34,886 nucleotides of DNA. Origin: Pseudomonadota bacterium. Lineage in GTDB: Bacteria > Pseudomonadota > Gammaproteobacteria > Pseudomonadales > Moraxellaceae. Below, piece after piece: positions 1 through 9,115 of the stretch. The notes under the pieces were generated by a model. That model was not told where the DNA came from, did not search any database, and saw only the letters and a list, made by a program, of their open reading frames with translations. The first letter of the stretch is position 1; each line of letters begins with the position of its first letter. The stretch spans positions 1 to 34,886 of the forward strand of contig JAKBFV010000021.1 of NCBI GenBank assembly GCA_021833365.1, read 5' to 3'. Both the position numbers and the translations under genes were made by a program.

Positions 1-117
1 GATAATTCGACCTTCAGCCACCGGCGACCTGCCCTTCAACCTTACCGCCGATGCGCCCACTGCGCAGCAGAGTGACACCGTTTTCATACTCGGGGGCGTC
101 GGCCTGCCTTCATGGCA
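1..117. mobile_element. Possible foreign junction that truncates the sensor kinase
   Basis: Recognisable kinase coding sequence ends at base 118, directly after the H-box. The junction lies beside a small perfect inverted repeat (CTGCC and GGCAG, 104-118). The remaining 117 bases match nothing I recognise, and no transposase reading frame can be seen because the window ends. An insertion-element terminus or a deletion junction would both explain it. The call rests only on loss of coding similarity. Confidence 0.25.
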
Positions 118-639
118 GTTAAGTTCGTGAGCTAGACCCGCTACCAGCGCCCCAAGTGCTGACTGTTTCTCCCGTTCAACCAACTCCCTGCGTGTTGCAT
201 TCAGGGTATCGACTGTCTGCTTTAGGCTGGCGATGCTTGCATTCAAATCTTTTTCGCTAGGAATACGCAGTGCATCCGGGAGGACTCGCCAGATAGCAAG
301 CGCAGTCCAGACCGAAATCATAGCAGTCGACATCAGTAATACATCCTGCAGCCAGTAGTTGGGATGCCAGATAATCCAGACATCCATGACATGCGTCAGA
401 CCACAGGAAGCAATAAAATAGACGAACAGATAAAAAATACCGAGATGACGCACATCCTTGCGCTTCGATAGAAAGTAGACAATCGACAGAGGAATGGAAA
501 AATAGGCAAGCGCAATCAGAACCTCGCTGAAGACCATGCTCCAGACCAGACTCGGCTTCCACAGATAGCACATACCATGCGGCATGAACCCATCCGAACT
601 GAAAAATTTAGCAAGAGTACGCACCGACTGTATCCTCAT
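1..639 (-). CDS. Ethylene-receptor-like membrane sensor histidine kinase, N-terminal part
   Basis: The frame opens with ATG at 639 and stays open to the window edge. Residues 37-125 match the three-helix transmembrane ethylene-binding domain of ETR1-type receptors: LIALAYFSIP at 41-50 and the copper-site pattern CGLTH at 79-83. Cys79 and His83 correspond to ETR1 Cys65 and His69. Glu39 sits where ETR1 has Asp25, and the 40- and 4-residue spacings are the same as in ETR1. A linker that is probably helical follows, then an H-box (LVAGLAHELN) with phosphoacceptor His171. After Asn174 (base 118) the protein no longer resembles a HisKA domain: the TPxG-type continuation is missing and the residues look like out-of-frame or foreign DNA. 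The gene is therefore probably broken at about 117. In bacteria such domains are known in cyanobacteria and some proteobacteria. The ligand here is unproven. Confidence is high for the domain, low for an intact kinase. Confidence 0.75.
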   Translation of the reverse strand, partial: MRIQSVRTLAKFFSSDGFMPHGMCYLWKPSLVWSMVFSEVLIALAYFSIPLSIVYFLSKRKDVRHLGIFYLFVYFIASCGLTHVMDVWIIWHPNYWLQDVLLMSTAMISVWTALAIWRVLPDALRIPSEKDLNASIASLKQTVDTLNATRRELVEREKQSALGALVAGLAHELNCHEGRPTPPSMKTVSLCCAVGASAVRLKGRSPVAEGRII

Positions 640-760
640 TTTCAGCCGTCTGTCCCACCCCAGAATCATAGCATTGCGCAGTCAAACTGATACACCTTCT
701 ATCTGATCGACTATAGTGAATTATGAATCTTAGATACTCGTTTTTATCATCACTGAAAGG

Positions 761-1019
761 ATGGTCCATGAGGAAAGGCAACGCCCGGGGCACACGACTG
801 ACTTCAAGGTCAGCCTGGCTGCGGTACGGGGGAAGCGACCATGATAATCGCGACGTGAAGTACACGGATGCACATCTGAAAGGGTACGCCAACATGGCGG
901 AATTGACGGTGGACTTGGCGCAGTATTCCGTGTTCTACAACGCGGAGCGCCGGCACCAGGCACTGGGCTAGCAAACGCCCAGCCCCGTTGACAGCACCGG
1001 GGTTGGCGGCAATCTACCT
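761..1019 (+). pseudogene. IS3-family transposase remnant with internal deletion (OrfA start joined to OrfB end)
   Basis: Two frames on the plus strand hold the two ends of one IS3-type element. From ATG 761, preceded by an AAAGG ribosome site, the frame reads HTTDFKVSLAAVRG, the usual start of an OrfA helix-turn-helix protein, and stops at 842-844. From about 850 a second frame reads NRDVKYTDAHLKGYANM and then FYNAERRHQALG, the conserved C-terminal end of the OrfB DDE transposase. A TAG at 969-971 replaces the usual Tyr of the LGYQTP motif, and the frame continues as QTPSPVDS. Everything between the OrfA start and the OrfB end, about 1 kb including the catalytic core, is missing. No convincing terminal inverted repeats were found. 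It cannot encode a transposase, and with 1-117 it shows repeated mobile-element activity beside the kinase. Confidence 0.75.
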
Positions 1020-1139
1020 AAGTTAAGGAATACCCTACGTAACGCATTGAAAAACCATGGAATAGTTCTTGATGAAAAAATCAGCTTTGTGTGGCCCGCT
1101 CCGCTGACCTCCCTTTTTGAAGAAGCCGTGGAGCGGTAG
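1020..1139 (+). other. Unassigned open tail following the IS3 remnant
   Basis: The OrfB frame stays open beyond the transposase similarity and ends at TAG 1137-1139, reading protein-like sequence (KNHGIVLDEKISFVWPAPL). I do not recognise it. It could be the C-terminal scrap of another gene fused to the insertion remnant, or chance. There is no independent start or ribosome site. The rest of 640-1211 shows no other gene. Confidence 0.2.
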
Positions 1140-1211
1140 CCCATGAACTTCGTTTTTGACCTCACGAGCTCACTATCAGGCGGTGCACCGCACCCCGCCC
1201 ATGCGCTCACC

Positions 1212-2030
1212 TCAGTGCATGCTGACCTTGATCGAGGTATTGCCCATATTGACGTTGACCAGAGCGACATCGCCCATGGCCGGCCCTGATGCCGCCGAGC
1301 CCTGCACCTGAATGTTCTGGAAGACGATGGAATCGATGTGGGTGGGGACGGCGATCTGGATATCGCCATTGGCGTCGATCGGCAAACCGGTCGCCGGCGT
1401 CGCCGCACCGTTGGCGTAGACGGCACCATTGATCGAGATATTGGCCTGTATCGGCAACACGCTCTTAACCGCATTGATCGCCATGCTGACTGCATCAGTG
1501 CCACCCTGCGGCGTCAGCGCCTGCGCCAGTTGTGCAAGATTACCACCTTGCACCTGCCCGGTCGCTGCGCTCGTCGCCATCGCCTGCTGCGTCATGACCG
1601 TGCTGACAGCACTGTTGGCCGGCGTCGCCGCATGCCCGACCGCTGAAGACAGCGCTGCCGCGACATTGATGCCACCCTGACCACTGACCGACTCCAGCCC
1701 CTCATCGTCGATCGACTGCAGACCACTGCCGCGCATCTGCGCTGCCACCGCCATCTCCGGTGCCGCCACCGCCGCCATCGGCGCCAAGGGGGCAGCCACG
1801 GCAGCGGCCATGGTGATCGCCAGACGATAACGCTTCTGCCGCTTCAAGGCGCGCTCGAGCTGAGCGGCGGTCAACCAGCCCTGAGCCTGCAAGACCTCGC
1901 CCAAACGCAGACCAGATGTCGATTGAACGAGCAGTGCCTGATCTAGTTGCGCACGGGTGATCAGGCCCTTGTCGATCAGCAATTCCCCCAGGCGTGAACG
2001 CTGGATGGCTACCTCTTTCTTGAACATCAT
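1212..2030 (-). CDS. MshEN-motif protein with FilF/DUF6160-like C-terminal part
   Basis: The product has 272 residues. Residues 13-36 and 42-65 are two copies of the 24-residue MshEN consensus (RLGxxL..xG....xxLxxAL..Q), beginning RLGELLIDKG and RLGEVLQAQG and ending in Gln36 and Gln65, with a five-residue linker. In MshE-type ATPases and related proteins this tandem motif binds cyclic di-GMP. A hydrophobic Ala-rich segment (about 70-90) follows and could be a membrane anchor or late signal. Next comes LQSIDDEGLESVSGQGG, the 'D-E-L..VSGQ' signature near the start of mature FilF/DUF6160-type surface proteins. The remainder is rich in Ala, Gly, Asn, Val and Ile, as in secreted beta-rich proteins. 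ATG codons lie at 2030 and 2027, with GGGG upstream. The gene is divergent from the patatin gene. A cytoplasmic c-di-GMP sensor joined to a surface domain is inferred. Confidence 0.7.
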   Translation of the reverse strand: MMFKKEVAIQRSRLGELLIDKGLITRAQLDQALLVQSTSGLRLGEVLQAQGWLTAAQLERALKRQKRYRLAITMAAAVAAPLAPMAAVAAPEMAVAAQMRGSGLQSIDDEGLESVSGQGGINVAAALSSAVGHAATPANSAVSTVMTQQAMATSAATGQVQGGNLAQLAQALTPQGGTDAVSMAINAVKSVLPIQANISINGAVYANGAATPATGLPIDANGDIQIAVPTHIDSIVFQNIQVQGSAASGPAMGDVALVNVNMGNTSIKVSMH

Positions 2031-2306
2031 CGATGCCCCTGTCGCCGTCGGTGTGCTTTAACTATGCGCCATGAAGAGCGATTTACCAGCGACACTCATC
2101 TGTTTTTCAGAAGTATTGGTTATGAATCCCGCGATTGATAATCTAAATGGCCGTCTATCACCGTCCGCAGACTCGCCCGCCAACCATTCCGTGAACAACT
2201 GTTTTTTGACGACAAATTATTGGCACAACAAGATCGGCGCCAGGATGCCCGGCAACGTGCTAGAGTAAAAGCTCTGCACCACCAACCACGCAAGGGAGGC
2301 TCCTTC

Positions 2307-3800
2307 ATGCTGCTGAAAACACGCATCAGCCAGCTGCAACGCGCCCTGCGGGAATCGACGAGCTATAGCCAGTGGCAGGAACGCTCGCAAGAGCTCGACG
2401 CCGCGACCGGCCTCGATCTATGGCGACTGGAGATGGAATCGGAGGACTATGACTTCCGCCTCATCCGTGAGCGGCTGCAGCAGTTACGTACCTACCAACG
2501 CCAGCCGGATCTTGGTGATCTCGTGCGCGCCCTGCGCGAAGGCCTGCACCATGATCTCGGCAATATGGGCAATCCCATGCTCTACGGCCGCGCCTATCAC
2601 GGCACCAAACACCTGATTGAAGACTACATCGACCAAGTCTGCGAAGCCCTCGAGTACGTCGCCGCCCATGAGATCGCCTGTTTGCCGATCGATCAGAAGA
2701 TCAAGTTTTTCCGTGAGACGGCACAGAGCTTTGGACAACCGGCCTTGATGCTATCGGGGGGGGCCACCCTCGGCCTGTTTCACATCGGCGTCTGCAAGGC
2801 CCTGCAGGAGCAGGACCTCCTGCCCGAAGTGATCTCGGGTTCGAGCGCCGGCGCCCTGATGGCGGCGATGATCGGAACCCACACCGATGATGAATTGCGT
2901 GCCCTCTATGATGGCGATGACTTTTTCATGCACGCCTGGGACTGGCGTCACTGGTACCGCGGCTTTTGGGGCGAAGGTTTCGCCGAGCAGGCACAGCTGG
3001 AACGTTTTTTACGCCACAATATCGGCGAACACTCTTTCGCCGAGGCTTATGCGCGCACCGGACGACACATCAATGTCACCGTCTCACCGGTCAATAGGTT
3101 GCATCAACCGCGCCTGATGAATGAGCTGACTTCGCCCTATCTCTTCGTCTGGAGCGCCGTCCTCGCCTCCTGCGCCGTACCCCTGATCTTTCCGCCGGTG
3201 ACTTTGACGACACAGGACGGCGATGGCCGTGATCAGCCCTATATGCCCGGCCAGCTCTGGGTCGATGGCTCGGTCAAATCCGATCTGCCGCGCACCCGCC
3301 TGACCCACCTCTACGACGTCAATTTTTTCATCGCCGTACAGGTCAATCCGCACGTCGTCCCCTTCATGCTCGATGACCGCGACCGTCTGGAGCGTGACCG
3401 TCTGATGTCCTGGCCGGCACGTATCCTGCGTGAGGAGCTCAAATTCCATGGTAGCGGCGTGCTCAATTTCCTGCGCCACCAGATGAAGCATGAGGCGACG
3501 CGACAACTCTTCGATCACGCCTACTCAATCATGTCGCAACGCTACAATGGCGATGTCACCATCATCCCGCCCGGCTATCGCCTGCGCCACTATCGCCATA
3601 TGCTGCGCGATCCCAACCCGCAAATCTGGCGCCAGTTTCGCCTCGATGGCGAGCGTGCGACCTGGCCAAAGATGGCCATGATACGCAGCCATATCCGTAT
3701 CGCGCGCACGCTCAAGCGCTGCCTGCAAGGACTCGAGAACAACCGGCAGCGCCGTCAGAGCGATGTCATCGACCTCCATCGCGACCTCGGGCAACACTGA
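2307..3800 (+). CDS. Patatin-like phospholipase with DUF3336 N-terminal domain
   Basis: The product has 497 residues and belongs to the patatin family of lipid acyl hydrolases. The N-terminal 140 residues match DUF3336, which precedes the patatin fold in bacterial and fungal lipases of the TGL type. The patatin domain has the oxyanion glycine loop GGATLG (151-156), the nucleophile motif GSSAG with Ser180, and the Asp of the catalytic dyad in VDGSV (Asp320). No signal peptide is seen, so it is probably cytoplasmic or membrane-associated and acts on phospholipids or acylglycerols. ATG 2307 is chosen because AAGGGAGG lies at 2292-2299. An in-frame extension to 2220 has no ribosome site and is basic and low in conservation. 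The gene converges with the hydrolase gene at 3825. Confidence 0.9.
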   Translation: MLLKTRISQLQRALRESTSYSQWQERSQELDAATGLDLWRLEMESEDYDFRLIRERLQQLRTYQRQPDLGDLVRALREGLHHDLGNMGNPMLYGRAYHGTKHLIEDYIDQVCEALEYVAAHEIACLPIDQKIKFFRETAQSFGQPALMLSGGATLGLFHIGVCKALQEQDLLPEVISGSSAGALMAAMIGTHTDDELRALYDGDDFFMHAWDWRHWYRGFWGEGFAEQAQLERFLRHNIGEHSFAEAYARTGRHINVTVSPVNRLHQPRLMNELTSPYLFVWSAVLASCAVPLIFPPVTLTTQDGDGRDQPYMPGQLWVDGSVKSDLPRTRLTHLYDVNFFIAVQVNPHVVPFMLDDRDRLERDRLMSWPARILREELKFHGSGVLNFLRHQMKHEATRQLFDHAYSIMSQRYNGDVTIIPPGYRLRHYRHMLRDPNPQIWRQFRLDGERATWPKMAMIRSHIRIARTLKRCLQGLENNRQRRQSDVIDLHRDLGQH

Positions 3801-3824
3801 GCCCGCCGAGTGCCGATCCGTCGT

Positions 3825-4709
3825 TCAGGGCGCGAGATGGCGTTTGAGAAAGGCCTCCTGTGCGCTGACCACCGTCTCGAACAGCGGCGGCACATAGGGA
3901 TCGAAATGGCCGCCCGGTAGTTCAAAGACTTCGGCATGCGGCGTCTTGCGGGCAGCGGCATAGGCTGGCCGCGCCGGCGTCACCTGATCCGCGGCGGCGA
4001 TAGCATAGAGAACCGGCGCCTGAATCTTGTGCACGCTGCGTATCGGCCGATACAGGGGCAGCTGCAGGACGATGCGCGCCGCCACTTCATTCTCCCAGAC
4101 GCATCCGGCGCTGAGCCGTCGATAGCCGGGCTCGGCATCCGGCGATGACAGGGCCGCCAGACTGCCCGGCTGGCCGACCACCTTGATCATGTGCGGCGCC
4201 CGACCGAGCAGGGCCTGCGCCATGTCCAGCGCACCGGCCAGGCCCAGGCGCAAGGCCTGCCAGGGGTGACCGATCTGGTACAGACCATCGACGAAGGGCA
4301 CCTGCGCTACCACCGCCTTGAGAGCACGATCGCGCGCCGCCAGCTTCAGGACATGCCCCCCCGAGAAGGAGGTGCCCCAAAGTGCCAGGCGCGTTGCGTC
4401 GAGATACGGCTGACTGCGCACGAAAGCCAAGGCGGCTTGCCAGTCCTGCAACTGCCGCTCGATATCGAGCAGATGGCGTGGCTGACCGCCACTTTTGCCA
4501 AAATGGCGATAGTCCCACATCAGAACGGCCATGCCGGCGCGACAGAAGCGATCGGCATAGGCCGGCAGACGCGCGTCCTGCACGCCAGCAAAGCCATGTG
4601 CCATGAGCACCACCGCATGTGGCCCGGCTTGTGCTGGCAGATAGAGGGTGGCGGCACAGACGTCGCCGTGAGAAGGGAATTGTGTCGTCTCGACCGCATA
4701 AGGCTGCAT
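3825..4709 (-). CDS. Alpha/beta hydrolase
   Basis: The product has 294 residues and a serine hydrolase fold. It shows an oxyanion turn HGFAG (38-42), the nucleophile elbow GTSFSG with Ser114, a probable acid in AAADQVTP and the catalytic His in GGHFDPY near the C-terminus. This resembles the dienelactone hydrolase/acyl-peptidase-like group; the substrate cannot be read from the sequence. The start at 4709 is preferred over one 16 codons upstream because AGGAT lies about 7 bases before it and the extra residues are low-complexity. It is the last gene on the minus strand before the convergent patatin gene, with 166 bases separating it from the upstream receptor gene. I see no terminator in that gap. 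Confidence 0.85.
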   Translation of the reverse strand: MQPYAVETTQFPSHGDVCAATLYLPAQAGPHAVVLMAHGFAGVQDARLPAYADRFCRAGMAVLMWDYRHFGKSGGQPRHLLDIERQLQDWQAALAFVRSQPYLDATRLALWGTSFSGGHVLKLAARDRALKAVVAQVPFVDGLYQIGHPWQALRLGLAGALDMAQALLGRAPHMIKVVGQPGSLAALSSPDAEPGYRRLSAGCVWENEVAARIVLQLPLYRPIRSVHKIQAPVLYAIAAADQVTPARPAYAAARKTPHAEVFELPGGHFDPYVPPLFETVVSAQEAFLKRHLAP

Positions 4710-4875
4710 AGATCCATCCTCGCCAAAGATTTGCGGTGACGAAGACTGTCCCTGCATCCACAGACCCGCACTCGCGCAGACACCAAAGTGAGGCTCCGGG
4801 CCCGTGCCGTCAATGATGCTGTTGACCCGAAGAGGATGGCAGATCGGTCATCCCGGCACTGTCTGGCCTCGTGCT

Positions 4876-6204
4876 TCAGAACAACTCGATCTTAGGTCGC
4901 GCGCTGGTCGCCTCAGCCACACCCCCGCCGGTGACGGATTGGTGCGCTTGCCGCTGGCTATCCATGGCGTAGCCGGCAAACAGCGACTCCAGAGCTTGCG
5001 TCAGGCGACTCATCGCGATGGGCTGCACCAGGGCCTGCGGCAACTGCTCACATACCTGCACTGCGCATTGATCGAGGGCATCGAGAGCGACCTTGACATG
5101 CTCCACCTGCTGGCGGGTGATGTCCTGAAACTGCAACTCGCTGAGCATGGCCAGGATCTGTGTATCGACCGCGGCCGAACCTTGATCGAGCACCTGAGTG
5201 AACTGGATGACATGCTTGGCGAGCTGATGAAAATTGTCGCCCGCCTGCTTCAACTGATCGGCGATATGACCGAACTCGGTGAGCTGCTTTTCTCCCGAAT
5301 TGATGCCCATTCTTTCATTGAGCTCATCTTGAATGGAGTGGCTCACCGCATCGATACCCTGGGTGATCTTGGAGGCCGCCTGCCCCGTCTGTTCGGCCAG
5401 GGCGCGGACTTCCTCAGCCACCACCGAGAACCCACGCCCGGCTTCACCGGCGCGTGCCGCCTCGATGGCGGCATTGAGAGCGACGAGATTGATCTTTTTC
5501 GCCACATCCTGAATCAGCGCCGCCAGCGGGGTCAGCGACGTCACCTGACTGATGATCAGCTCGAAGGTGTGATGCGCCTCTCTGATGTCCTGGGCGCGGC
5601 TCTTCTGATAGGACTTGAGGCTTTCCAATGCCTCGATGTTCTCGCGGACTTGGCCATCCATGGAACTCGACAGATCTTGCGAATAGAGCTTGGCGCGTGC
5701 CACTTCCTCGAGTACCTGGCGCAGTGCTCCCTGAATCACATTGATACGCTCGACGATGGCGGTCGCCGCCTTCTCAGAAGCATCGGTCACCTGACCGAGA
5801 TGCGTGCGCAGTACGCGATTGAAGGTGGGCATATCCTGCAGCCCCTGCTCCACCTCGTCGAAATTGCGCAGGGCGAGTGCCTGCATGCGCGCCATCATCT
5901 GCATACTTCTGACATGGCTGCCATCCATTCTATCGATGACCCAATACTGGATCAGCGCATGATAGAAAAAAGTCAGTGCTGCCATCAGCAAGGCGATGCC
6001 GATGACGATATAGGGGTTTTCCCAGATATCCAGCATCGATAACGTTGAGTGCTTATGCACGAAATGCACGCCCTGCAGAAAGACCAGGACGAGCAGAAAT
6101 TGCAGGATGAAGACGCCTGCACCGACATATTTACGCAAGGCCCAACCGGAGCTGTACTGCAACATGTCGGGCACTAGATCGTTGCTTTGACGGGGACTAA
6201 CCAT
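4876..6204 (-). CDS. Methyl-accepting chemotaxis protein, two membrane helices, no HAMP
   Basis: The product has 442 residues, with membrane helices at about 27-49 and 64-86, a very short outside loop, and no recognisable sensor or HAMP domain. The signalling hairpin tip is at about 236-262 ([19 protein letters not shown], then [16 protein letters not shown]), which docks CheA and CheW. A second coiled-coil region contains [13 protein letters not shown]. The short ectodomain suggests sensing in the membrane or by a partner. The C-terminus is KIELF, sharing its last four residues (IELF) with CheD two genes upstream; the NWETF-type CheR tether is absent. It is the last gene of the operon, 7 bases after the hemerythrin stop codon, so the hemerythrin is a plausible partner. 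Function as a receptor is well supported; the signal is unknown. Confidence 0.88.
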   Translation of the reverse strand: MVSPRQSNDLVPDMLQYSSGWALRKYVGAGVFILQFLLVLVFLQGVHFVHKHSTLSMLDIWENPYIVIGIALLMAALTFFYHALIQYWVIDRMDGSHVRSMQMMARMQALALRNFDEVEQGLQDMPTFNRVLRTHLGQVTDASEKAATAIVERINVIQGALRQVLEEVARAKLYSQDLSSSMDGQVRENIEALESLKSYQKSRAQDIREAHHTFELIISQVTSLTPLAALIQDVAKKINLVALNAAIEAARAGEAGRGFSVVAEEVRALAEQTGQAASKITQGIDAVSHSIQDELNERMGINSGEKQLTEFGHIADQLKQAGDNFHQLAKHVIQFTQVLDQGSAAVDTQILAMLSELQFQDITRQQVEHVKVALDALDQCAVQVCEQLPQALVQPIAMSRLTQALESLFAGYAMDSQRQAHQSVTGGGVAEATSARPKIELF

Positions 6205-6211
6205 GACGATC

Positions 6212-6637
6212 TCACCTCAGCTCGATGCGGGGTGGCAGTGCACGCAAGGCCTGCCCCAGCCGCTTATCCCAAACCAGAACGTGCCGCGACCACCAGGAAC
6301 GCAAGAAGCTGGCGACCTCCTCGCGATCCTGCCTTGTATGCATACCCATGACCCACTCCCAATACCAGCGGTGTTCGCGGAGATGGCCAGCACGCTCCGG
6401 CCAGTCGGGCAAGGACTCCTCCATCAAGGACTCCTCGAGCAAAAAATGCTGGGCAGCATAGCGATTGAACTCCTTTTGCCAGGCGCCGACATTCCAGTTT
6501 CGGTCATTCTCCAACTCGACCAGACTCTTATCGAGAAGGCGGAACAACTGACGATGGTCCTCGTCCATGACTTTGATGCCGGTGATGTAATCGTCCTTCC
6601 AGGTCGACAAAGAGGAAGCTTGCTTGGGCATATCCAC
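6212..6637 (-). CDS. Bacteriohemerythrin
   Basis: The product has 141 residues and is a single-domain hemerythrin that should bind O2 at a non-haem diiron centre. All seven ligands can be placed: His28 (DEDHRQLF), His64 and Glu68 ([10 protein letters not shown]), His85 and His89 (HLREH), His119 and Asp124 (SRHVLVWD). Intervals within the ligand pairs match other bacterial hemerythrins. No membrane segment is seen, so it is cytoplasmic. The start is GTG 6637 or ATG 6631; AAGGGG lies 4 or 10 bases upstream respectively. It sits between cheD and a receptor gene, both within 10 bases, so it is co-transcribed with the chemotaxis genes. Oxygen delivery to, or sensing for, the neighbouring receptor is an inference from position; simple O2 storage is the alternative. 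Confidence 0.9.
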   Translation of the reverse strand: MDMPKQASSLSTWKDDYITGIKVMDEDHRQLFRLLDKSLVELENDRNWNVGAWQKEFNRYAAQHFLLEESLMEESLPDWPERAGHLREHRWYWEWVMGMHTRQDREEVASFLRSWWSRHVLVWDKRLGQALRALPPRIELR

Positions 6638-6646
6638 GTAACCCCT

Positions 6647-7255
6647 TCAAAAAAGTTCGATATTTTTTGTCTTGCTGGCTGGCGCAGCACGGCCCTGGTC
6701 TTCCTGCCAGCGCCACTCCTGCTCCAGCACCTGTTCCAGCACCTCAGTTTGGGCCGAGAGCCGTCGGCAAAAAACGTCGCCATTTGGCAGGGCGATGACC
6801 TTGCGCGACCAGGGGCCACCGAGATCCTCGGCGAGGAGCGGGATACCTTCGCGCCGCAACCAGTTTTGTGCAAAGCGGGCATTGTTTTCGCCGATCATGG
6901 TGTGCAAGGAATGCACGACCGTGCCACCACCGAAAGCCTTCGCCTGCAAGTGCTGCTTGCGACAGCCGCGCGCCATCATGGCATTGACCAGAACCTCCAT
7001 GGCATAGTCACCGGCCAGCACGGTATCGTGATCTTCCGGCAAGGTATGGGCGTGATGCCGTTGCGGCAGCATGAAGTGATTCATGCCACTCAACTGCTGG
7101 CGAGGATCATGCAGACAGACCGCGACGCAAGAGCCGAGTACCGTCGCCAGAGGACGCTCCCCCTCCACTGCCCAGCCACCAGGATGCAAGACCTTGGCCT
7201 GACGCTCGAGCAGTCTGGGATCGAGCACGTCTGCTTTTTTCGCGTCATGGTGCAT
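6647..7255 (-). CDS. cheD: Chemoreceptor glutamine deamidase CheD
   Basis: The product has 202 residues. CheD converts specific receptor glutamines to glutamates and can bind phosphatase partners. The catalytic Cys43 (LGSCVAVCL) and His60 (GMNHFMLP) are present, and the conserved FGGGTVV and IGENNARF segments follow. The gene overlaps the end of cheB by 11 bases, so the two are translationally coupled. An extension of about 35 residues beyond the core ends in KNIELF, sharing the IELF tail with the receptor two genes downstream. The tail could be a docking peptide; this is inference. The ATG at 7255 is the only sensible start. Confidence 0.93.
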   Translation of the reverse strand: MHHDAKKADVLDPRLLERQAKVLHPGGWAVEGERPLATVLGSCVAVCLHDPRQQLSGMNHFMLPQRHHAHTLPEDHDTVLAGDYAMEVLVNAMMARGCRKQHLQAKAFGGGTVVHSLHTMIGENNARFAQNWLRREGIPLLAEDLGGPWSRKVIALPNGDVFCRRLSAQTEVLEQVLEQEWRWQEDQGRAAPASKTKNIELF

Positions 7256-8297
7256 GGCTGAACCTCACCAGGGTGTCAGCGATCGCCGGCAGCGGCACAA
7301 TGCGATCGACCGCACCGCGCTTGATCGCTTCTTGCGGCATGCCGAAAACGACACAGGTGGAAGCATCCTCAGCCACCGTCTGCGCTCCGGCTTCATGCAT
7401 GCTCAGCAGGCCGCGCGCGCCATCGTCGCCCATCCCCGTCATGATCACTCCCAAAGCATTGCGCCCTGCCGTCTGCGCTACCGAACGGAACAAGACATCG
7501 ACCGAGGGTTTGTGGCGATTGACGACGGGACCATCGCTAACCTCGACATAATAGCGGGCGCCACTGCGGCGCAGCTGCATATGCCGACCACCGGGAGCGA
7601 TCAGGACCTGGCCGGTGATGACGCGATCACCGTGGCAGGCCTCCTTGACCTGAACCTGGCACAGGCTATTCAATCGTTCGGCGAACAGGGCGGTGAATTT
7701 CTCCGGCATATGCTGAACGACGACGATGCCACAGACCGAGCGTGGCAGGGGCACCAGTACCGCCTCCAGGGCCTGCGTACCGCCTGTAGAAGTGCCGATG
7801 GCGATCACCTTCTCCGTCGTCTGTGCCAGGGCGGGCGCTTGCGCCATGGCCGGTATCGTCCGTGCGACCAACGCTTTCGGCCGCAAACGTCGCCCCTCGA
7901 CTTGCGCAGCGGCCTTGAGCGTCGCGATGAACTGTGCGGACTCCTCTTCAAGAAAACTGTTCAAGCTCAGGCGCGGCTTGGTGATGATGCTGACGGCGCC
8001 TGCCGCCATCGCTTCGATCGCCATCTGCGTGCCCTGCTCGGTCAAGGATGAACAGATCACCACCGGCGTCGGCCGTTCCGCCATGATTTTGCGCAAAAAA
8101 GTCAGGCCATCCATGCGCGGCATCTCGATGTCGAGGAGCAGAACATCCGGCCACTCCTTATTCATCGCCTCCATGGCGAACAGGGGGTCGCTCACCGCAG
8201 CGAGCAGTTCGATCTCGGCATCACGAGCGATCAGCGTGCGCGCCGCACGACGCACTACCGCCGAATCATCCACCACCAACAAGCGAATCTTGGCCAT
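7245..8297 (-). CDS. cheB: Protein-glutamate methylesterase/response regulator CheB
   Basis: The product has 350 residues. It removes methyl groups from receptor glutamates when phosphorylated by CheA. The receiver domain has Asp10/Asp11 and phosphoacceptor Asp56 ([12 protein letters not shown]). After a linker, the esterase domain shows the triad Ser170 (IGTSTGG), His196 (VVVQHMPEK) and the Asp at about 292 (GMGDDGARG). ATG 8297 ([11 protein letters not shown]) is preferred because it gives the usual family start. An in-frame GTG at 8306 would overlap cheR by 7 bases and is the alternative. It lies directly after cheR and overlaps cheD. Confidence 0.95.
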   Translation of the reverse strand: MAKIRLLVVDDSAVVRRAARTLIARDAEIELLAAVSDPLFAMEAMNKEWPDVLLLDIEMPRMDGLTFLRKIMAERPTPVVICSSLTEQGTQMAIEAMAAGAVSIITKPRLSLNSFLEEESAQFIATLKAAAQVEGRRLRPKALVARTIPAMAQAPALAQTTEKVIAIGTSTGGTQALEAVLVPLPRSVCGIVVVQHMPEKFTALFAERLNSLCQVQVKEACHGDRVITGQVLIAPGGRHMQLRRSGARYYVEVSDGPVVNRHKPSVDVLFRSVAQTAGRNALGVIMTGMGDDGARGLLSMHEAGAQTVAEDASTCVVFGMPQEAIKRGAVDRIVPLPAIADTLVRFSHAP

Positions 8298-8299
8298 CT

Positions 8300-9115
8300 T
8301 CAGCACCGTACACGCGTGTAGATGGTCGGCCGCACCGCCGTCAGGCCGCTGACCAATCCATTCAGGGACTCGGAATGTCCGACGATGAGATAGCCCTCAG
8401 GCTTGAGCCGACTGAGCAGATGCTCGATCACCCGCTTTTTGGTTGGAGCATCGAAGTAGATCATGACGTTGCGCAAAAAAATGACGTCCATGGCCATGAC
8501 CTGGGGCTGCGCTTGCAGAAGATTCAGCACCTGGAAGCCGACATGATCACGCAAGCGCCGATCGATCAAAAAAGTTCCCTGCTGGCGCCCCACCCCCTTC
8601 AGGCAATATTTCTTTTTGTAGGCCTCCGGCAAGCCCCTCACCCTGGCCTCGTCATAATGCGCCGCTTCTGCCTGCGCGACCGCCGCTGCCGAGATGTCCG
8701 TCCCATACACGCTCCAGGGCGCGTCAAAACCGAGCACATCGGCCAAGACCATGGCCAGGGTCCAGACTTCCTCACCGCTACTGCAGGCGGCACTCCACAG
8801 ACGCGGCGCGTCGACATCGCCAGAGCGCAGCCACTGCGTCAGCCAGTGGAAGTGCTGTTCTTCACGAAAAAAATAGGTCTCATGCGTGGTCAGAAGATCG
8901 ATGAGGCGCTGCCGCTCCGCCCCATCATCGCCATGACTGACATAGCGGTAATAAGCAGCAAAATCAGGCAGATCGAGTTGTCGCAGACGATGACTCAGGC
9001 GGCCGATGACGAGCGGTTTCTTGACATCGCTCAAGACCACTCCGGCGCTTTGATAAATCAGCCGCTGAAACAGCTGAAAATCATGATCCGACAGCTCCGT
9101 CAGAGCGTCTGTCAC
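8300..9115 (-). CDS. cheR: Chemotaxis protein methyltransferase CheR
   Basis: The product has 271 residues. It transfers methyl groups from S-adenosylmethionine to receptor glutamates. The N-terminal helical domain (about 1-80) has the conserved RL..RLR pattern. The SAM-binding domain contains [21 protein letters not shown] and [13 protein letters not shown]. No TPR tail is present. The start is GTG 9115, whose GTGA overlaps the cheW stop. Both receptors in the operon lack an NWETF-type C-terminal tether, so this CheR is expected to bind receptors directly at the methylation helices. Confidence 0.95.
   Translation of the reverse strand: MTDALTELSDHDFQLFQRLIYQSAGVVLSDVKKPLVIGRLSHRLRQLDLPDFAAYYRYVSHGDDGAERQRLIDLLTTHETYFFREEQHFHWLTQWLRSGDVDAPRLWSAACSSGEEVWTLAMVLADVLGFDAPWSVYGTDISAAAVAQAEAAHYDEARVRGLPEAYKKKYCLKGVGRQQGTFLIDRRLRDHVGFQVLNLLQAQPQVMAMDVIFLRNVMIYFDAPTKKRVIEHLLSRLKPEGYLIVGHSESLNGLVSGLTAVRPTIYTRVRC

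Noticed and set aside
2071-2268. 65-codon gene between the MshEN protein and the patatin gene
   Set aside because: It has no ribosome site, a composition unlike the neighbours, and lies in the divergent promoter region.
4804-6042. 412-codon open frame on the plus strand
   Set aside because: It lies opposite the receptor gene, whose motifs are certain; it is a mirror frame caused by high GC and has no family character.
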